From: Chromohalobacter canadensis
Lineage (GTDB): Bacteria > Pseudomonadota > Gammaproteobacteria > Pseudomonadales > Halomonadaceae
Length of the DNA: 64,000 nucleotides
Direction: 5' to 3'
NCBI RefSeq assembly: GCF_034479555.1
Contig: NZ_CP140151.1
Span: 372,001 to 436,000 of the forward strand
The position numbers and the translations under genes were made by a program. The notes below the pieces were generated by a model, which did no database searches, had not been told where the DNA came from, and saw only the letters and a list, made by a program, of their open reading frames with translations. Positions 1-10,117 of this stretch are shown piece after piece. Every line of letters starts with the position of its first letter. The first letter of the stretch is position 1.

Positions 1-748
1 AGGGGCTGCGGATGGCCTTTTCGGCGGCTTCACGTGCACGATTTTCGCCAGTGGCCGCACCGGTCCCCATCATCGCCATGCCCATCTCAGACATTACGGT
101 GCGCACGTCGGCAAAGTCGACGTTGATGATGCCAGGACTGGTAATCAGCTCAGCGATCCCTTGGACCGCACCCAGCAGGACATCATTAGCGGCACTGAAT
201 GCCGACAGCAGGCTCGCGTTCTTGCCAAGCACCGCGAGCAGCTTCTCATTGGGGATGGTGATCAGCGAATCGACATACTCGGACAGCGCCTCCATGCCCT
301 CTTCGGCGGCCCGCATGCGCTTGGGCCCCTCGAAGGGGAACGGACGCGTCACTACCGCCACGGTCAGGATACCCAACTCTTTGGCGACCTGTGCCACGAT
401 GGGCGCGCCACCGGTACCAGTACCACCACCCATGCCGGCCGTGATAAACACCATGTCGGCGCCTTGCAGTAGCTCGGCAATCCGTTCACGGTCTTCCGTC
501 GCCGCTTGACGACCGACCTCGGGACTGGCTCCAGCCCCCAGCCCCTTGGTGATCTCGCTGCCGAGCTGAAGAACGGTCTTGGCAGCGACGCGTTTTAGCG
601 CCTGAGCGTCGGTATTGGCACAGATGAACTCGACGCCTTCGATATTGCTTTCGACCATGTGGTTGACGGCATTACCACCGCCACCACCGACGCCAATCAC
701 CTTGATAACCGCGCTGCTAGAAGGTGCGTTATCTACCAGTTCGAACAT
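1..748 (-). CDS. ftsZ: Cell division protein FtsZ (N-terminal part, cut by window edge)
   Basis: FtsZ is the tubulin-like GTPase that polymerises into the cytoplasmic Z ring and recruits the divisome. The visible 249 codons begin [12 protein letters not shown] and carry the glycine-rich [11 protein letters not shown] segment near residues 18-28 and the tubulin signature GGGTGTG, which binds GTP phosphates. The gene continues past base 1, so the C-terminal domain and the FtsA/ZipA-binding tail are not seen. It follows ftsA by about 38 bases and is the last visible gene of the dcw cluster. The start is the first ATG in frame with the conserved N-terminus. Confidence 0.97.
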   Translation of the reverse strand, partial: MFELVDNAPSSSAVIKVIGVGGGGGNAVNHMVESNIEGVEFICANTDAQALKRVAAKTVLQLGSEITKGLGAGASPEVGRQAATEDRERIAELLQGADMVFITAGMGGGTGTGGAPIVAQVAKELGILTVAVVTRPFPFEGPKRMRAAEEGMEALSEYVDSLITIPNEKLLAVLGKNASLLSAFSAANDVLLGAVQGIAELITSPGIINVDFADVRTVMSEMGMAMMGTGAATGENRAREAAEKAIRSP

Positions 749-786
749 AAGCCCCGTCTCCTGTGACCGCTACTTGTACGGCCCTC

Positions 787-2058
787 TCAGAAATTTCCTT
801 TAAACCAACCTTTGATCCTTTCCAACCCCGAGCGCTCCTGCCTTTGTCCACGTCGGGTATGAGCCTCTTCTCTACGGGGCTGAGCCGACACGACGGCATT
901 ACGTTTGGCATCATTCATACCGTAGAGTAGCAAACCCACTCCCGTCGAATAAATCGGATTACGAACGACATCGGCGAGACCGCGAACGTTTTGGGGATAA
1001 GCAATGCGCACGGGCATGTGAAAGATTTCTTCGGCCAGCTCGACGACACCCTCCATGCGCGACGTACCGCCGGTTAGCACCACACCGGCCGCCACGAGAT
1101 CTTCGTAGCCGCTACGCCGCAATTCTTCGCGTACCAATGTAAACAATTCTTCATAGCGCGGTTCGACTACTTCGGCCAACGCCTGGCGAGAAAGATCGCG
1201 TGCCGGCCTGTCTCCCACGCTGGGAACCTTGATCATTTCGTCGCTGCTTGCAAGCTGGGTCAGCGCGCAAGCGTATTTGACCTTGATGTCTTCCGCGTAC
1301 TGCGTTGGCGTGCGTAATGCCATGGCGATGTCATTGGTCACCTGGTCACCCGCGATGGGAATCACCGCCGTATGGCGTATGGCCCCTTCGGTAAACACGG
1401 CGATATCGGTGGTGCCGCCGCCAATATCGACCATACACACACCCAGCTCGCGTTCGTCTTCCGTCAATACCGCGTAACTGGAGGCTAACTGTTCCAGTAT
1501 GATGTCATCGACTTCCAGGCCGCAGCGACGCACGCATTTTTCGATGTTCTGCACGGCATTCAATGCCGCCGTGACCAGGTGAACCCGCGCCTCGAGACGG
1601 ACACCCGACATCCCCATGGGCTCACGGATACCTTCCTGGTTGTCGATCGCGAATTCTTGGGGCAACACATGAAGAATACGCTGTCCTTCGGAAATAGCAC
1701 GTGCGCGGGCCGAGTCGATGACACGATCGATATCCGAGGGGGTCACTTCCCGCTCCTTGATGGCCACGACACCGTCGGAATTCATCGAGCTGATATGACT
1801 ACCCGCCACGCCAACATACACCGAGTGAATATCGCAACCCGCCATCAACTCGGCTTCCTCGACGGCACGCTGGATCGACTGCACGGTCGACTCGATATTG
1901 ATGACGACCCCTTTTTTCATACCGCGCGAGGGGTGCGAGCCGATACCTGCGATCTCGATGCTTCCATCATCGGAAGGCTGGCCGACGATAGCCACTACCT
2001 TGGACGTTCCGATATCCAGCCCGACCACCATGTTGGAAGCATTGGATTGTCCTGCCAT
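787..2058 (-). CDS. ftsA: Cell division protein FtsA
   Basis: FtsA is an actin-like ATPase that tethers FtsZ filaments to the inner membrane and recruits later division proteins. The 423-residue product has the family's usual length. It starts MAGQSNASNMVVGLDIGTSK, where GLDIGTSK is the phosphate-1 loop of the actin fold; a second nucleotide-binding loop, DIGGGTTDIAVF, lies near residue 216. The C-terminus ends ERIKGWFKGNF, which fits the amphipathic membrane-targeting helix. It sits between ftsQ and ftsZ but is separated from ftsQ by 201 bases that hold a possible promoter. Confidence 0.97.
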   Translation of the reverse strand: MAGQSNASNMVVGLDIGTSKVVAIVGQPSDDGSIEIAGIGSHPSRGMKKGVVINIESTVQSIQRAVEEAELMAGCDIHSVYVGVAGSHISSMNSDGVVAIKEREVTPSDIDRVIDSARARAISEGQRILHVLPQEFAIDNQEGIREPMGMSGVRLEARVHLVTAALNAVQNIEKCVRRCGLEVDDIILEQLASSYAVLTEDERELGVCMVDIGGGTTDIAVFTEGAIRHTAVIPIAGDQVTNDIAMALRTPTQYAEDIKVKYACALTQLASSDEMIKVPSVGDRPARDLSRQALAEVVEPRYEELFTLVREELRRSGYEDLVAAGVVLTGGTSRMEGVVELAEEIFHMPVRIAYPQNVRGLADVVRNPIYSTGVGLLLYGMNDAKRNAVVSAQPRREEAHTRRGQRQERSGLERIKGWFKGNF

Positions 2059-2126
2059 AGGTCGGGGTCACTCCTCGAACTGCACTGGGTTTGAAATTCA
2101 TTGATCTATAAAAACGCGCTGGGCCA

Positions 2127-2154
2127 ATTATAGGAACATGTGACTTTACATCAC
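2127..2154 (-). promoter_or_regulatory. Candidate promoter for ftsA-ftsZ
   Basis: In the 201-base ftsQ-ftsA gap the minus strand has a perfect TATAAT at 2132-2127. The -35 candidate GTGATG at 2154-2149 (16-base spacer) is poor. Internal promoters that raise ftsA and ftsZ expression are known in this cluster in E. coli and Pseudomonas. The gap also carries an AT-rich stretch near 2190-2205. Confidence 0.4.
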
Positions 2155-2259
2155 CACCCAGCAAATGAAACCGGCCTCAGAATACGGTGATTTTTTCGAA
2201 AAGGGAAACCCCCGTCGCCCGGATTTCGTGGCCTGGCGCCGAAAAAGGCAACTGCGCCG

Positions 2260-2982
2260 TTACTCTGTCGCATCTATTTCTGTCTGTCCATGCCAAGCGA
2301 CGGAAACACCATTGGGATAGCGTAAATCAATGTAGCGAATTTGCGACGCCTGCGTCCCCAACTGTCGTTGCCAGGCCGCCGTAAAACGCGCCAGACGAGA
2401 TGCGAGATCGGTACGCCCCAGGATAACCCACACACTGTCATTCACCTGAAAGCGCCAAGCGCCACGGTCCTCCAACCGTAACTGTGTCACACGCAAGTCC
2501 AAGGTCTCCAGACGGCGTAGTAACGAGTCAAGGTATGCCAATACTTCAGGCCCACTACCCTTGGGGCCCGCTAGATCCGGCAAAGGTTTATCGAAGTCAT
2601 CGACCGGCCCCGGTGAAAAAGGCTCGCCATGCGTATTGAGCAGCTTGTCATCGTTCCAGTGTGCGACCGGTGTTTGTTCGAAAAGCTCGAAGCGTAAGGC
2701 ATCCGGCCATTCTCGCGAGACTTTTACTTCAGAGAGCCAATCGATATCGCGAGCCTTGTCGCGCACCTGGTCGAGATCGATGGATAACCAGGTTTCACCG
2801 CTGACCAAGGGGGCGAGATTGCGCTGCAAATAGGCCGCCGAGACATAATGCAGGTCGCCGCCGATGGAAACCCGCTCTATGGGCCGGTCGAGCCAGATCC
2901 ACAACGTACGCCCGCCAGCACCGAGCAAAACAACGAACAGGATCAAACCTAACAAGGCACCGCGCAAACCGGCCTCCTTCAT
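2260..2982 (-). CDS. ftsQ: Cell division protein FtsQ
   Basis: FtsQ is a bitopic inner-membrane protein that bridges early and late divisome components through the FtsQLB complex. With the start at 2982 (MKEAGLRGALLG) it has 240 residues. A hydrophobic segment at about residues 8-27 is the membrane anchor. It is followed by a POTRA region beginning near IERVSIGGDLHYVS and then the FtsQ C-terminal domain. An upstream in-frame start at 3051 would overlap the end of ddl by 62 bases and add a non-conserved stretch, so I prefer 2982, which lies 7 bases after the ddl stop. Order ddl-ftsQ-ftsA is typical. Confidence 0.93.
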   Translation of the reverse strand: MKEAGLRGALLGLILFVVLLGAGGRTLWIWLDRPIERVSIGGDLHYVSAAYLQRNLAPLVSGETWLSIDLDQVRDKARDIDWLSEVKVSREWPDALRFELFEQTPVAHWNDDKLLNTHGEPFSPGPVDDFDKPLPDLAGPKGSGPEVLAYLDSLLRRLETLDLRVTQLRLEDRGAWRFQVNDSVWVILGRTDLASRLARFTAAWQRQLGTQASQIRYIDLRYPNGVSVAWHGQTEIDATE

Positions 2983-2989
2983 TCTCGCG

Positions 2990-3934
2990 TCACTCGCCGA
3001 TCGTGGTGTCGAGAATCCGCAACACCAGCGCATCGAAGTCGAGACCGGCATGCGCCGCCGCTTGCGGCACCAGGCTATGATCGGTCATGCCCGGCACCGT
3101 GTTGACCTCGAGTAGCCAGAAACGTCCCTGCGCATCGCGCATCACATCGACACGCCCCCAGCCACTGCCGCCGATCACCTCGAATGCGCGGCGGCACAGC
3201 TCGCCCAGCGTACGTTCATCGTCGGCCTCGAGACCACACGGCAATAGATAACGCGTGGTGTCGGAATGATACTTGGCCTCGTAATCGTAGAAGCCACTGG
3301 GCACCTCGACGCGAATCGCCGGCAATACCTCGTCGCCAAGCAGCGACACGGTATATTCCTCGCCCTGCACGAAACGCTCGGCCATGATGGCGTTATCGAA
3401 GCGTGCCGCCTCAGCATGCGCCGCGATCAACTCTTCCCGTGTATCGACAATACTGATCCCGATGGTCGAGCCTTCATGCACCGGTTTAACGATCAAGGGC
3501 AATCCGAGGGTCTCGATGACCGCATCCCAATCCACCGCACCTTCCAGCATGACGCTTTCCGGCGTGGGTAGACCATGGGCACGCCAGAACTGTTTGGTGC
3601 GCTCCTTGTCCATACCCAGCGCAGAGGCCAGCACACCGCTGCCCGTATAGGGGATGTCCAGTAGTTCCAAGGCACCCTGTAAAGAGCCATCCTCGCCGTC
3701 ACGGCCGTGCATGGCGATAAAGACACATTCCGGCGCCAGCGCTTCTAGCCCACTCAATCCTCCACCGGCGAAATCGAACCCGTGGGCGTCGACGCCACTA
3801 CGCTTGAGCGATGCCAGGATCGCGCGGCCACTGAGTAGCGACACTTCACGTTCGGCAGAACGGCCACCGTATACCACGACGACGCGCCCCGGATGCAGGC
3901 GCTTCGTGCCCTCGTTCGTCACGCTGTCATTCAT
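2990..3934 (-). CDS. ddl: D-alanine--D-alanine ligase
   Basis: The enzyme joins two D-alanines using ATP to make the dipeptide added by MurF. The product is a cytoplasmic ATP-grasp protein. [20 protein letters not shown] near the start is the N-terminal substrate-binding motif, HEGSTIGIS is a central ATP-grasp segment, and [15 protein letters not shown] near the C-terminus supplies metal ligands. I take the ATG at 3934, which overlaps the murC stop as ATGA and gives 314 residues, the usual DdlB length. A start 10 codons upstream at 3964 is possible but lies inside murC. It belongs to the ddlB branch by its position between murC and ftsQ. Confidence 0.95.
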   Translation of the reverse strand: MNDSVTNEGTKRLHPGRVVVVYGGRSAEREVSLLSGRAILASLKRSGVDAHGFDFAGGGLSGLEALAPECVFIAMHGRDGEDGSLQGALELLDIPYTGSGVLASALGMDKERTKQFWRAHGLPTPESVMLEGAVDWDAVIETLGLPLIVKPVHEGSTIGISIVDTREELIAAHAEAARFDNAIMAERFVQGEEYTVSLLGDEVLPAIRVEVPSGFYDYEAKYHSDTTRYLLPCGLEADDERTLGELCRRAFEVIGGSGWGRVDVMRDAQGRFWLLEVNTVPGMTDHSLVPQAAAHAGLDFDALVLRILDTTIGE

Positions 3935-5343
3935 AATTCCATTCCATCCAGATGTAACCGACAACCGGCCAGACGCAACGAGATCCCACCGATATCACCG
4001 GCGCCCTGGGTGATCAGAATATCGTCGGGGCGCAGCACGCGTGACAACAACGCCGGTAGCTCTTGCTTGCTTTCGACGAATAGCGGGTCGACCTGGCCAC
4101 GTTGACGAATCGACCCAGCCAATGTCCGGCCCTCCGCCCCCGGAATCGACGCCTCCCCGGCGCTGTAGACATCCAGCAGCAACAGCGTATCCACGCCCGA
4201 GAGTACACGCACGAAATCTTCGTACAGATCTCGCGTACGCGAATAGCGATGTGGCTGGTACAGCATGACCAAGCGACGCTCGGGCCAGCCCGCGCGCACC
4301 GCGTCGATGACCATTTCCACCTCACGCGGATGATGGCCGTAATCGTCGACCAGCATGACCTCGCCTTCGGCAGCCGGCGCTGGGAACTGCCCATGCACCT
4401 GGAAACGCCGCCCCACACCGGCAAAGTGTGCCAGACCGCGCTGAATGGCCGCGTCGTCGACCCCCGCATCGCTGGCCACGGCGATCGCCGCCAGCGCATT
4501 GAGGGCATTATGGCGCCCCGGCATGCCCAACTGGATCTCGAGCGGCGCCATACCTGGCGGACGCTCAGCGGTAAAATGCACTACGCCACCGCGCTGGACG
4601 AAATCGCACAACCGGTAGTCGGCATCCTCGGCGAAACCGTAGGTGACGAATTGACGCTGGATGCGCGGAATCAAACCACGCACGTTGTCATCGTCGAGGC
4701 ACAGCACCGCCAGCCCGTAGAAAGGCAGATTATGCAAGAATTCCAGGAAGGTATCCTTGAGCCGTGTGAAGTCGCCCCCGTAGGTCGCCATATGGTCGGC
4801 ATCAATATTGGTAACGATCGAGACCATCGGTTGCAAATGCAGGAACGAGGCATCCGACTCGTCGGCCTCGGCCACCAGGTAATCGCCCTCGCCCAGGCGC
4901 GCGTTGGTGCCGGCACTGGTCAGCTTGCCGCCGATCACAAAAGTCGGGTCGAGCCCACCCTCGCCAAGTAGCGTCGACGTCAGGCTGGTCGTGGTGGTCT
5001 TGCCATGCGTTCCCGCCACAGCGATGCCATGCCGAAAGCGCATCAACTCGGCAAGCATTTCCGCACGCCGGACGATGGGAATACGATGCTCACGTGCCCA
5101 GCGAATCTCTGGATTCTCGGTGTCGACTGCCGTAGAGACGACCAGAACATCGGCACCCTGAGCATGCTCATCGACGTGCCCGATGCACACGCGAATGCCG
5201 CAATCACGGAGATGCTGCGTGACGGGCGACTCACGCAGATCGCTACCGCTGACCGTATAGCCCTGATTGGCTAACACCTCTGCGATCCCGCACATGCCGG
5301 CACCACCGATGCCCACGAAATGGATATTGTGAATGCGGCGCAT
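3931..5343 (-). CDS. murC: UDP-N-acetylmuramate--L-alanine ligase
   Basis: MurC adds L-alanine to UDP-MurNAc, the first amino acid of the peptidoglycan stem. The 470-residue protein starts [20 protein letters not shown], with the Rossmann-like UDP-binding glycine loop at residues 10-16, followed by the Mur-ligase ATP loop [10 protein letters not shown] near residue 116 and the central-domain motif [14 protein letters not shown]. The open frame continues upstream into murG as far as 5709, but that part is low-complexity, is antisense-like in composition and matches no MurC N-terminus. The stop overlaps the ddl start (ATGA). Confidence 0.96.
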   Translation of the reverse strand: MRRIHNIHFVGIGGAGMCGIAEVLANQGYTVSGSDLRESPVTQHLRDCGIRVCIGHVDEHAQGADVLVVSTAVDTENPEIRWAREHRIPIVRRAEMLAELMRFRHGIAVAGTHGKTTTTSLTSTLLGEGGLDPTFVIGGKLTSAGTNARLGEGDYLVAEADESDASFLHLQPMVSIVTNIDADHMATYGGDFTRLKDTFLEFLHNLPFYGLAVLCLDDDNVRGLIPRIQRQFVTYGFAEDADYRLCDFVQRGGVVHFTAERPPGMAPLEIQLGMPGRHNALNALAAIAVASDAGVDDAAIQRGLAHFAGVGRRFQVHGQFPAPAAEGEVMLVDDYGHHPREVEMVIDAVRAGWPERRLVMLYQPHRYSRTRDLYEDFVRVLSGVDTLLLLDVYSAGEASIPGAEGRTLAGSIRQRGQVDPLFVESKQELPALLSRVLRPDDILITQGAGDIGGISLRLAGCRLHLDGMEL

Positions 5344-5393
5344 GCCCAACCCAGTGCGGTTCGGACGAGTTGGAGCGGAAACGTTATTCGCTA

Positions 5394-6479
5394 TCAATAT
5401 TTTGCCTCCATGCACCCCGCCACTAGGCGCTCGACCGCTTCCAAACGCGCCTCGGAGCGTGCCGCGACCGCCATGGTAGCCAAGGTCTCGGGTTCGAGAA
5501 GTGCCGCCAACGTCTCGGCGAGACTCGCCGCCGTCAGTTGCTCCTGCGGCATCAAACGCGCGGCTCCGGCATCGACCAATTGCCGCGCGTTGAGTGTCTG
5601 ATGATCGTCGACGGCATGCGGAAACGGCACCAATACCGAGGGCTTGGCCGCCGCAGCAAGCTCGGCGATCGTCAAGGCGCCGGCACGACAGACAATCAAG
5701 TCCGCCCAATCATAGGCCGCTGCCATATCGTCGATGAAGGCACTAACCTCGGCGCTGACCTCCACCTCGGCGTATTCCGCTTGCGTCGTGGTTTCCTTGT
5801 CGCGTCCCGCTTGGTGACGCACTTCGGGGCGATGAGCCTCTGGCAACTGCGCCACGGCCCGGGGCACATTGACATTCAGTGCCTGCGCGCCCAATGAGCC
5901 ACCCAGTACCAACAATCGCAGAGGACGCGCGCGAAGCGTCTCGACATCGCGCGGTGTCTCGCCCAGCGTGGCGATGTCATCGCGTACGGGATTTCCCACT
6001 ACCTTGGCCTGGTGCTCGCCGAACGCACCCGGAAATGCGGCATAGACGCGATCAGCCAGACGCGCCAGATAGCGATTGGTCATTCCAGCCAAGGCGTTTT
6101 GTTCATGAATAATCAAGCGCCGCCGCATCAACCAGGCGGCCAGCCCGCCGGGGCCGCTGGCGAAACCGCCCAACCCGACTACTAGTTGCGGATCGAATGT
6201 GGCAATCACTTGGCGTGCCTGCCAGATGGCTTTGGCTAGACGCCATGGGGCCAATAGCCATCCGACGATCCCATTGCCGCGCAGGCCGGACACTTGCACA
6301 CGATGCAAGGTAATTTCGGCCGCCGGTACCAATTGATTTTCAATTCCTCGAGGGCTGCCCAACCATTCCACCACGACACCGCGTTCGCGCAGCGCCTTGG
6401 CCAGTGATAGCGCAGGCACCACATGACCGCCGGTCCCGCCGGCCATAATCAGAACACGGGACACTTGCTGATGAGGCAC
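5394..6479 (-). CDS. murG: UDP-GlcNAc:undecaprenyl-PP-MurNAc-pentapeptide GlcNAc transferase
   Basis: MurG converts lipid I to lipid II on the cytoplasmic face of the inner membrane. The product has 361 residues, and its N-terminus carries the glycine-rich loop GGTGGHV at residues 14-20. A second glycine motif, [14 protein letters not shown], lies near residue 100, and the UDP-GlcNAc-binding region [11 protein letters not shown] lies near residue 263; all are GT28 hallmarks. The start codon is GTG at 6479 and overlaps the ftsW stop TAG by one base (TAGTG), which suggests translational coupling. Confidence 0.96.
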   Translation of the reverse strand: MPHQQVSRVLIMAGGTGGHVVPALSLAKALRERGVVVEWLGSPRGIENQLVPAAEITLHRVQVSGLRGNGIVGWLLAPWRLAKAIWQARQVIATFDPQLVVGLGGFASGPGGLAAWLMRRRLIIHEQNALAGMTNRYLARLADRVYAAFPGAFGEHQAKVVGNPVRDDIATLGETPRDVETLRARPLRLLVLGGSLGAQALNVNVPRAVAQLPEAHRPEVRHQAGRDKETTTQAEYAEVEVSAEVSAFIDDMAAAYDWADLIVCRAGALTIAELAAAAKPSVLVPFPHAVDDHQTLNARQLVDAGAARLMPQEQLTAASLAETLAALLEPETLATMAVAARSEARLEAVERLVAGCMEAKY

Positions 6480-7663
6480 TAGCGCTCTCCTCGTTCTTGT
6501 TTCTTCGCTTGGCGTGCCGCCTGAGTGGCACGCGTCTTGGCTCGCATCTCGGCATCGACGCGCAGCAACAAGGCGACCATGACACTGCTGACTGCCAAGC
6601 TGGAGCCCCCATAGCTCAATAGCGGCAAGGTCAGCCCTTTAGTGGGCAGCATGCCCGTACTGACGGCGATATTGATAAATGCCTGTGCCCCGAACACCAG
6701 TGAAATGCCGTAGCACAGGTAAGCGGAAAAGGCCCAGCCACGCAATTCAGCTTTGCGCCCTATGCGAAGCCCGCGAAAGATAAGCAGCGCGAACAAGCAG
6801 ACGACGGCGACGGCACCCACAAGTCCTAACTCTTCGGCCAGGACCGCGAACACGAAATCGGTGTGCGCCTCAGGCAGATAAAATAGCTTCTGGACACTAT
6901 TTCCTAGCCCAAGGCCCAGCCAATGCCCACGCCCGAAGGCGATCAATGCTTGTGTCAACTGATAGCCACTGGAGTACTGATCGGCCCAGGGATTGGCAAA
7001 ACTGGTAATGCGCTCCAGGCGATAAGGCTCGGCCACGGCCAGCAATCCCCCGGCGACCACGACCACGATCATGACGAAACCGAAGCGCCCCAGCGGCGCT
7101 CCCGACATCAGCAACATGCCCATCATGCAACCGCCGATCACTACGACGGCCCCGTAATCCGGCTCGAATATCAAAAGTGCCACGTACACCCCGAGCACCA
7201 CGAACGGGCGCAAGAAGGCGCCCCAATCGCGGCGCACTTCGGGGAGATAACGTTGTAAATAATCGGCGAAGTAAACGATGAGACACAACTTGGCGACTTC
7301 CGACGCCTGGATATTGACAATGCCCAAGGGGATCCAACGCTTGCTGCCATTGACTTCGTGACCGATAAGCAGCACCGCGATAAGAAGCACGATACCCAAC
7401 AACAGCAAACCGGGCCCCCAGGAACGCCAGCGCTCAAGCGGTATACACAGCGCCACGAGCCCGAGCACGATCGAGCAGAGCACGAACACACCATGACGAA
7501 TGCTGAAGTAATAAGGGTTACCGGTAAGACTGGTCGCGATTTCAGACGACGCCGAGGTCACCATGATCCAGCCCACCAGCAACAACGAGAATGTCGCCAG
7601 CAGCAACCACCCGTCAGTCGCCTGCCCTTGGGTGGAAAGTCGTTTTTCCCAACGCGCTAGCAT
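6479..7663 (-). CDS. ftsW: Probable peptidoglycan glycosyltransferase FtsW
   Basis: FtsW is the SEDS-family polymerase that works with FtsI to make septal peptidoglycan. The 394-residue protein is almost entirely transmembrane, consistent with ten helices. It carries SEDS hallmarks such as the FAVLAEELGLVGA segment and the C-terminal GLTLPLLSYGGSSL motif. I start at MLARWEKRL (7663), which overlaps the end of murD by 7 bases. A start at 7747 would add 28 non-conserved residues lying inside murD. The C-terminus is a basic cytoplasmic tail. Confidence 0.95.
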   Translation of the reverse strand: MLARWEKRLSTQGQATDGWLLLATFSLLLVGWIMVTSASSEIATSLTGNPYYFSIRHGVFVLCSIVLGLVALCIPLERWRSWGPGLLLLGIVLLIAVLLIGHEVNGSKRWIPLGIVNIQASEVAKLCLIVYFADYLQRYLPEVRRDWGAFLRPFVVLGVYVALLIFEPDYGAVVVIGGCMMGMLLMSGAPLGRFGFVMIVVVVAGGLLAVAEPYRLERITSFANPWADQYSSGYQLTQALIAFGRGHWLGLGLGNSVQKLFYLPEAHTDFVFAVLAEELGLVGAVAVVCLFALLIFRGLRIGRKAELRGWAFSAYLCYGISLVFGAQAFINIAVSTGMLPTKGLTLPLLSYGGSSLAVSSVMVALLLRVDAEMRAKTRATQAARQAKKQERGER

Positions 7664-9024
7664 GTCGTCGCTCCGCCCTGCGTCAACCACTGTCGAAAGG
7701 CATCCCCACGCGCCATGTAATGGGGAAATTGGTCGAGGCTTGCGCACGCGGGCGACAGCATGACGGCATCACCGGCGCACGCGATGACCTGCGCCCGTCG
7801 CATGGCCGCGTCGAGATCGGGAACTCGGGTAACCGGAACGCGCCCTGACATGACATGCGCAAGGCGCTGAGCATCGCGTCCGAACACCACCACCTCGCGT
7901 GCATAACGCATCAGCGGCTCAACCAGCGGCGTGAAATCGGCGCCCTTACCGTCGCCACCCGCTAATAGAACCAGTCGGCCCTCGAGCACCGGCCCGACCC
8001 CGTCAATCGCCGCCAACGTCGCGCCCACATTGGTGCCCTTGGAGTCGTTGATCCAGCGCACGCCATCACGTTCGGTGACCAGCTCGCCCCGATGCGGCAA
8101 GCCAGGGAAACGCTCGAGGACACGACGCATCGCCATCAGCGGTAAGCCCAATTGTGCCCCCATCGCTAGCGCCGCCAGGGCATTGGCATGATTGTGTCGT
8201 CCGGGCATGCGCACACTACGCGTCGACATCAGAGGTGTGTCGCCATGCACGAGCCAGGATTCCCCATCATGCTCGGCGATGCCCCAATCGTTGCTAGAAG
8301 GGACTTGAGTGGTAAATCGCGCCACTTCGCGCACATCAGTATCAGGCCATGTAGCAGCATCATCAGCATTGACGACGGCATGCCGCGCGCCGCGAAAGAC
8401 ACGCTGCTTCGCCGTTCGGTAGCCATCCATGTCGCCGTGACGATCCAGGTGATCCTCGCAAAGATTGAGAAACGCCGCCGTTTCGGCACTCAGCCAAGCA
8501 GTGGTTTCCAACTGGAAGCTTGAGAGTTCGAGCACGAACAGCTCGGCGTCCGGAGCCTCGGCAAGCAAGTCGAGTGCCGGTGTACCGAGATTCCCCCCGA
8601 CCGCAACGCGACGCCCTGCTTCCCGTGCCATATCACCAAGCAGAGTGGTCACCGTCGATTTAGCATTGGAGCCGGTGATCGCAGCTAGCGGCGCGCGACA
8701 CGCACGCACGAAAAGCGCAATCTCGCCGACCACGTGTGGGCCTTCACCCTTGGCATTCACGTACTCGACGAGCCCCGGCGTGCGCAAATCAACCCCAGGG
8801 CTGACCACGATTTCAAGCGCCTCGCCCATATCCAGCGCTTGCAGCGGGCCGCACATCACCTCGACGTCCGGATAGGCCGCGCGAAAAGTCTCCAGGCCTG
8901 CAGGCATCTCGCGCGTATCGGCGATCATGAACGGCACTCCCTGACGGGTGAGATGCCGCGCGATCGCTTGGCCGGAGACACCCAACCCGATGATTAGCGT
9001 ATATCCAGGGGGCACCTTGGCCAT
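7657..9024 (-). CDS. murD: UDP-N-acetylmuramoylalanine--D-glutamate ligase
   Basis: MurD adds D-glutamate to UDP-MurNAc-L-Ala in the cytoplasm. The 455-residue product starts MAKVPPGYTLIIGLGVSG, where GLGVSG is the N-terminal nucleotide-binding loop. The ATP loop of the central domain is GSNAKSTVTTLL near residue 117, the usual MurD variant of the Mur-ligase P-loop. Motifs WINDSKGTNVGAT and LLAGGDGKGADF in the second half are typical of MurD. It lies one base downstream of mraY and overlaps ftsW. Confidence 0.96.
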   Translation of the reverse strand: MAKVPPGYTLIIGLGVSGQAIARHLTRQGVPFMIADTREMPAGLETFRAAYPDVEVMCGPLQALDMGEALEIVVSPGVDLRTPGLVEYVNAKGEGPHVVGEIALFVRACRAPLAAITGSNAKSTVTTLLGDMAREAGRRVAVGGNLGTPALDLLAEAPDAELFVLELSSFQLETTAWLSAETAAFLNLCEDHLDRHGDMDGYRTAKQRVFRGARHAVVNADDAATWPDTDVREVARFTTQVPSSNDWGIAEHDGESWLVHGDTPLMSTRSVRMPGRHNHANALAALAMGAQLGLPLMAMRRVLERFPGLPHRGELVTERDGVRWINDSKGTNVGATLAAIDGVGPVLEGRLVLLAGGDGKGADFTPLVEPLMRYAREVVVFGRDAQRLAHVMSGRVPVTRVPDLDAAMRRAQVIACAGDAVMLSPACASLDQFPHYMARGDAFRQWLTQGGATTC

Positions 9025-9025
9025 A

Positions 9026-10108
9026 TCAGCGAATCTTCAACGTGGCTAGCCCCATCAAGACCAGCACGACCGTGATAATCCAGAAACGCACGATCACGCG
9101 CGGCTCGGGCCAGCCCTTGAGTTCGAAGTGATGATGAAGGGGCGCCATGCGAAAAATACGTCGCCCCGTCAGCTTGTAGGAGCCCACCTGCAACATGACC
9201 GAGACGGTTTCCATCACGAATACCCCGCCCATGATGAACAGCACGATTTCCTGACGCACGATGACGGCCACCACCCCGAGCGCGGCGCCTAGGGCCAACG
9301 CCCCGACATCGCCCATGAATACCTGCGCCGGATAGGTATTGAACCACAGGAAGCCTAGCCCCGCTCCGGCGATGGTACCGCAGAACACGGCGAGCTCGCC
9401 GGCCCCCGGCACCAGAGGGATATGCAGGTATTGTGCGAAGACGGTGTTACCGCTTGCGTAAGCGAAGATCGCCAGCCCCATGGCAACGAGCACGGTCGGC
9501 ATGATCGCTAGGCCGTCGAGCCCATCGGTCAAGTTGACCGCATTGGAGCTGCCCACGATGACGAAATAGGTCAAGACGATGTAGAAAAGCCCTAGCGGTA
9601 CCACGACATCCTTGAACAATGGCACGATCAGGCTGACCTCAACGGGGCTGGCCGCCGTGAGATACAAGATGACCGCCGCGCCGAGGCCAATGGCCGATTG
9701 CCAGAAGTACTTCCAGCGTGCTGGCAAGCCGCGTGGATTTTTCTCCACGACCTTGCGGTAATCGTCGACCCAACCGATGGCACCGAAACCAAGCGTCACG
9801 GCCAACACCAACCAGACGTAGTGGTTGGTCAGGTCTCCCCAGAGCAGGGTGCTGATGGCGATGGCGATGAGAATCATCGCCCCGCCCATGGTCGGCGTAC
9901 CAGCCTTGGAAAGATGCGATTGCGGCCCATCGTCGCGCACCGCTTGGCCGATCTGACGTTCGACCAGACGCTTGATGACCTGAGGCCCCAACCACAGGCA
10001 CAGCATGAGGGCGGTCAGCGTGCCCAGGATCACGCGCAGGGTCAGGTAATTGAAAACGTTGAAGGCGCTTTGGTAATTCGCCAATAAGTCAGCCAGGAAA
10101 AGCAGCAT
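9026..10108 (-). CDS. mraY: Phospho-N-acetylmuramoyl-pentapeptide-transferase
   Basis: MraY moves phospho-MurNAc-pentapeptide onto undecaprenyl phosphate to make lipid I in the inner membrane. The 360-residue product has the usual length and ten predicted membrane helices. Visible motifs are KAGTPTMGG (near residue 68), DDYRKV (the Asp pair near residue 115), [13 protein letters not shown] (near residue 190) with active-site Asp residues, and the [13 protein letters not shown] loop near the C-terminus. It lies between murF and murD with gaps of 9 and 1 bases. Confidence 0.97.
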   Translation of the reverse strand: MLLFLADLLANYQSAFNVFNYLTLRVILGTLTALMLCLWLGPQVIKRLVERQIGQAVRDDGPQSHLSKAGTPTMGGAMILIAIAISTLLWGDLTNHYVWLVLAVTLGFGAIGWVDDYRKVVEKNPRGLPARWKYFWQSAIGLGAAVILYLTAASPVEVSLIVPLFKDVVVPLGLFYIVLTYFVIVGSSNAVNLTDGLDGLAIMPTVLVAMGLAIFAYASGNTVFAQYLHIPLVPGAGELAVFCGTIAGAGLGFLWFNTYPAQVFMGDVGALALGAALGVVAVIVRQEIVLFIMGGVFVMETVSVMLQVGSYKLTGRRIFRMAPLHHHFELKGWPEPRVIVRFWIITVVLVLMGLATLKIR

Positions 10109-10117
10109 GAGTCGCGT

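Noticed and set aside
4102..4971. 289-codon open frame opposite murC
   Set aside because: It is a shadow of murC, with Arg/His/Gln-rich composition and no ribosome-binding site.
5344..5709. Upstream extension of murC giving a 592-residue frame
   Set aside because: It overlaps murG in another frame, is Arg/Gly-rich without MurC similarity, and the conserved MurC start [11 protein letters not shown] begins at 5343.
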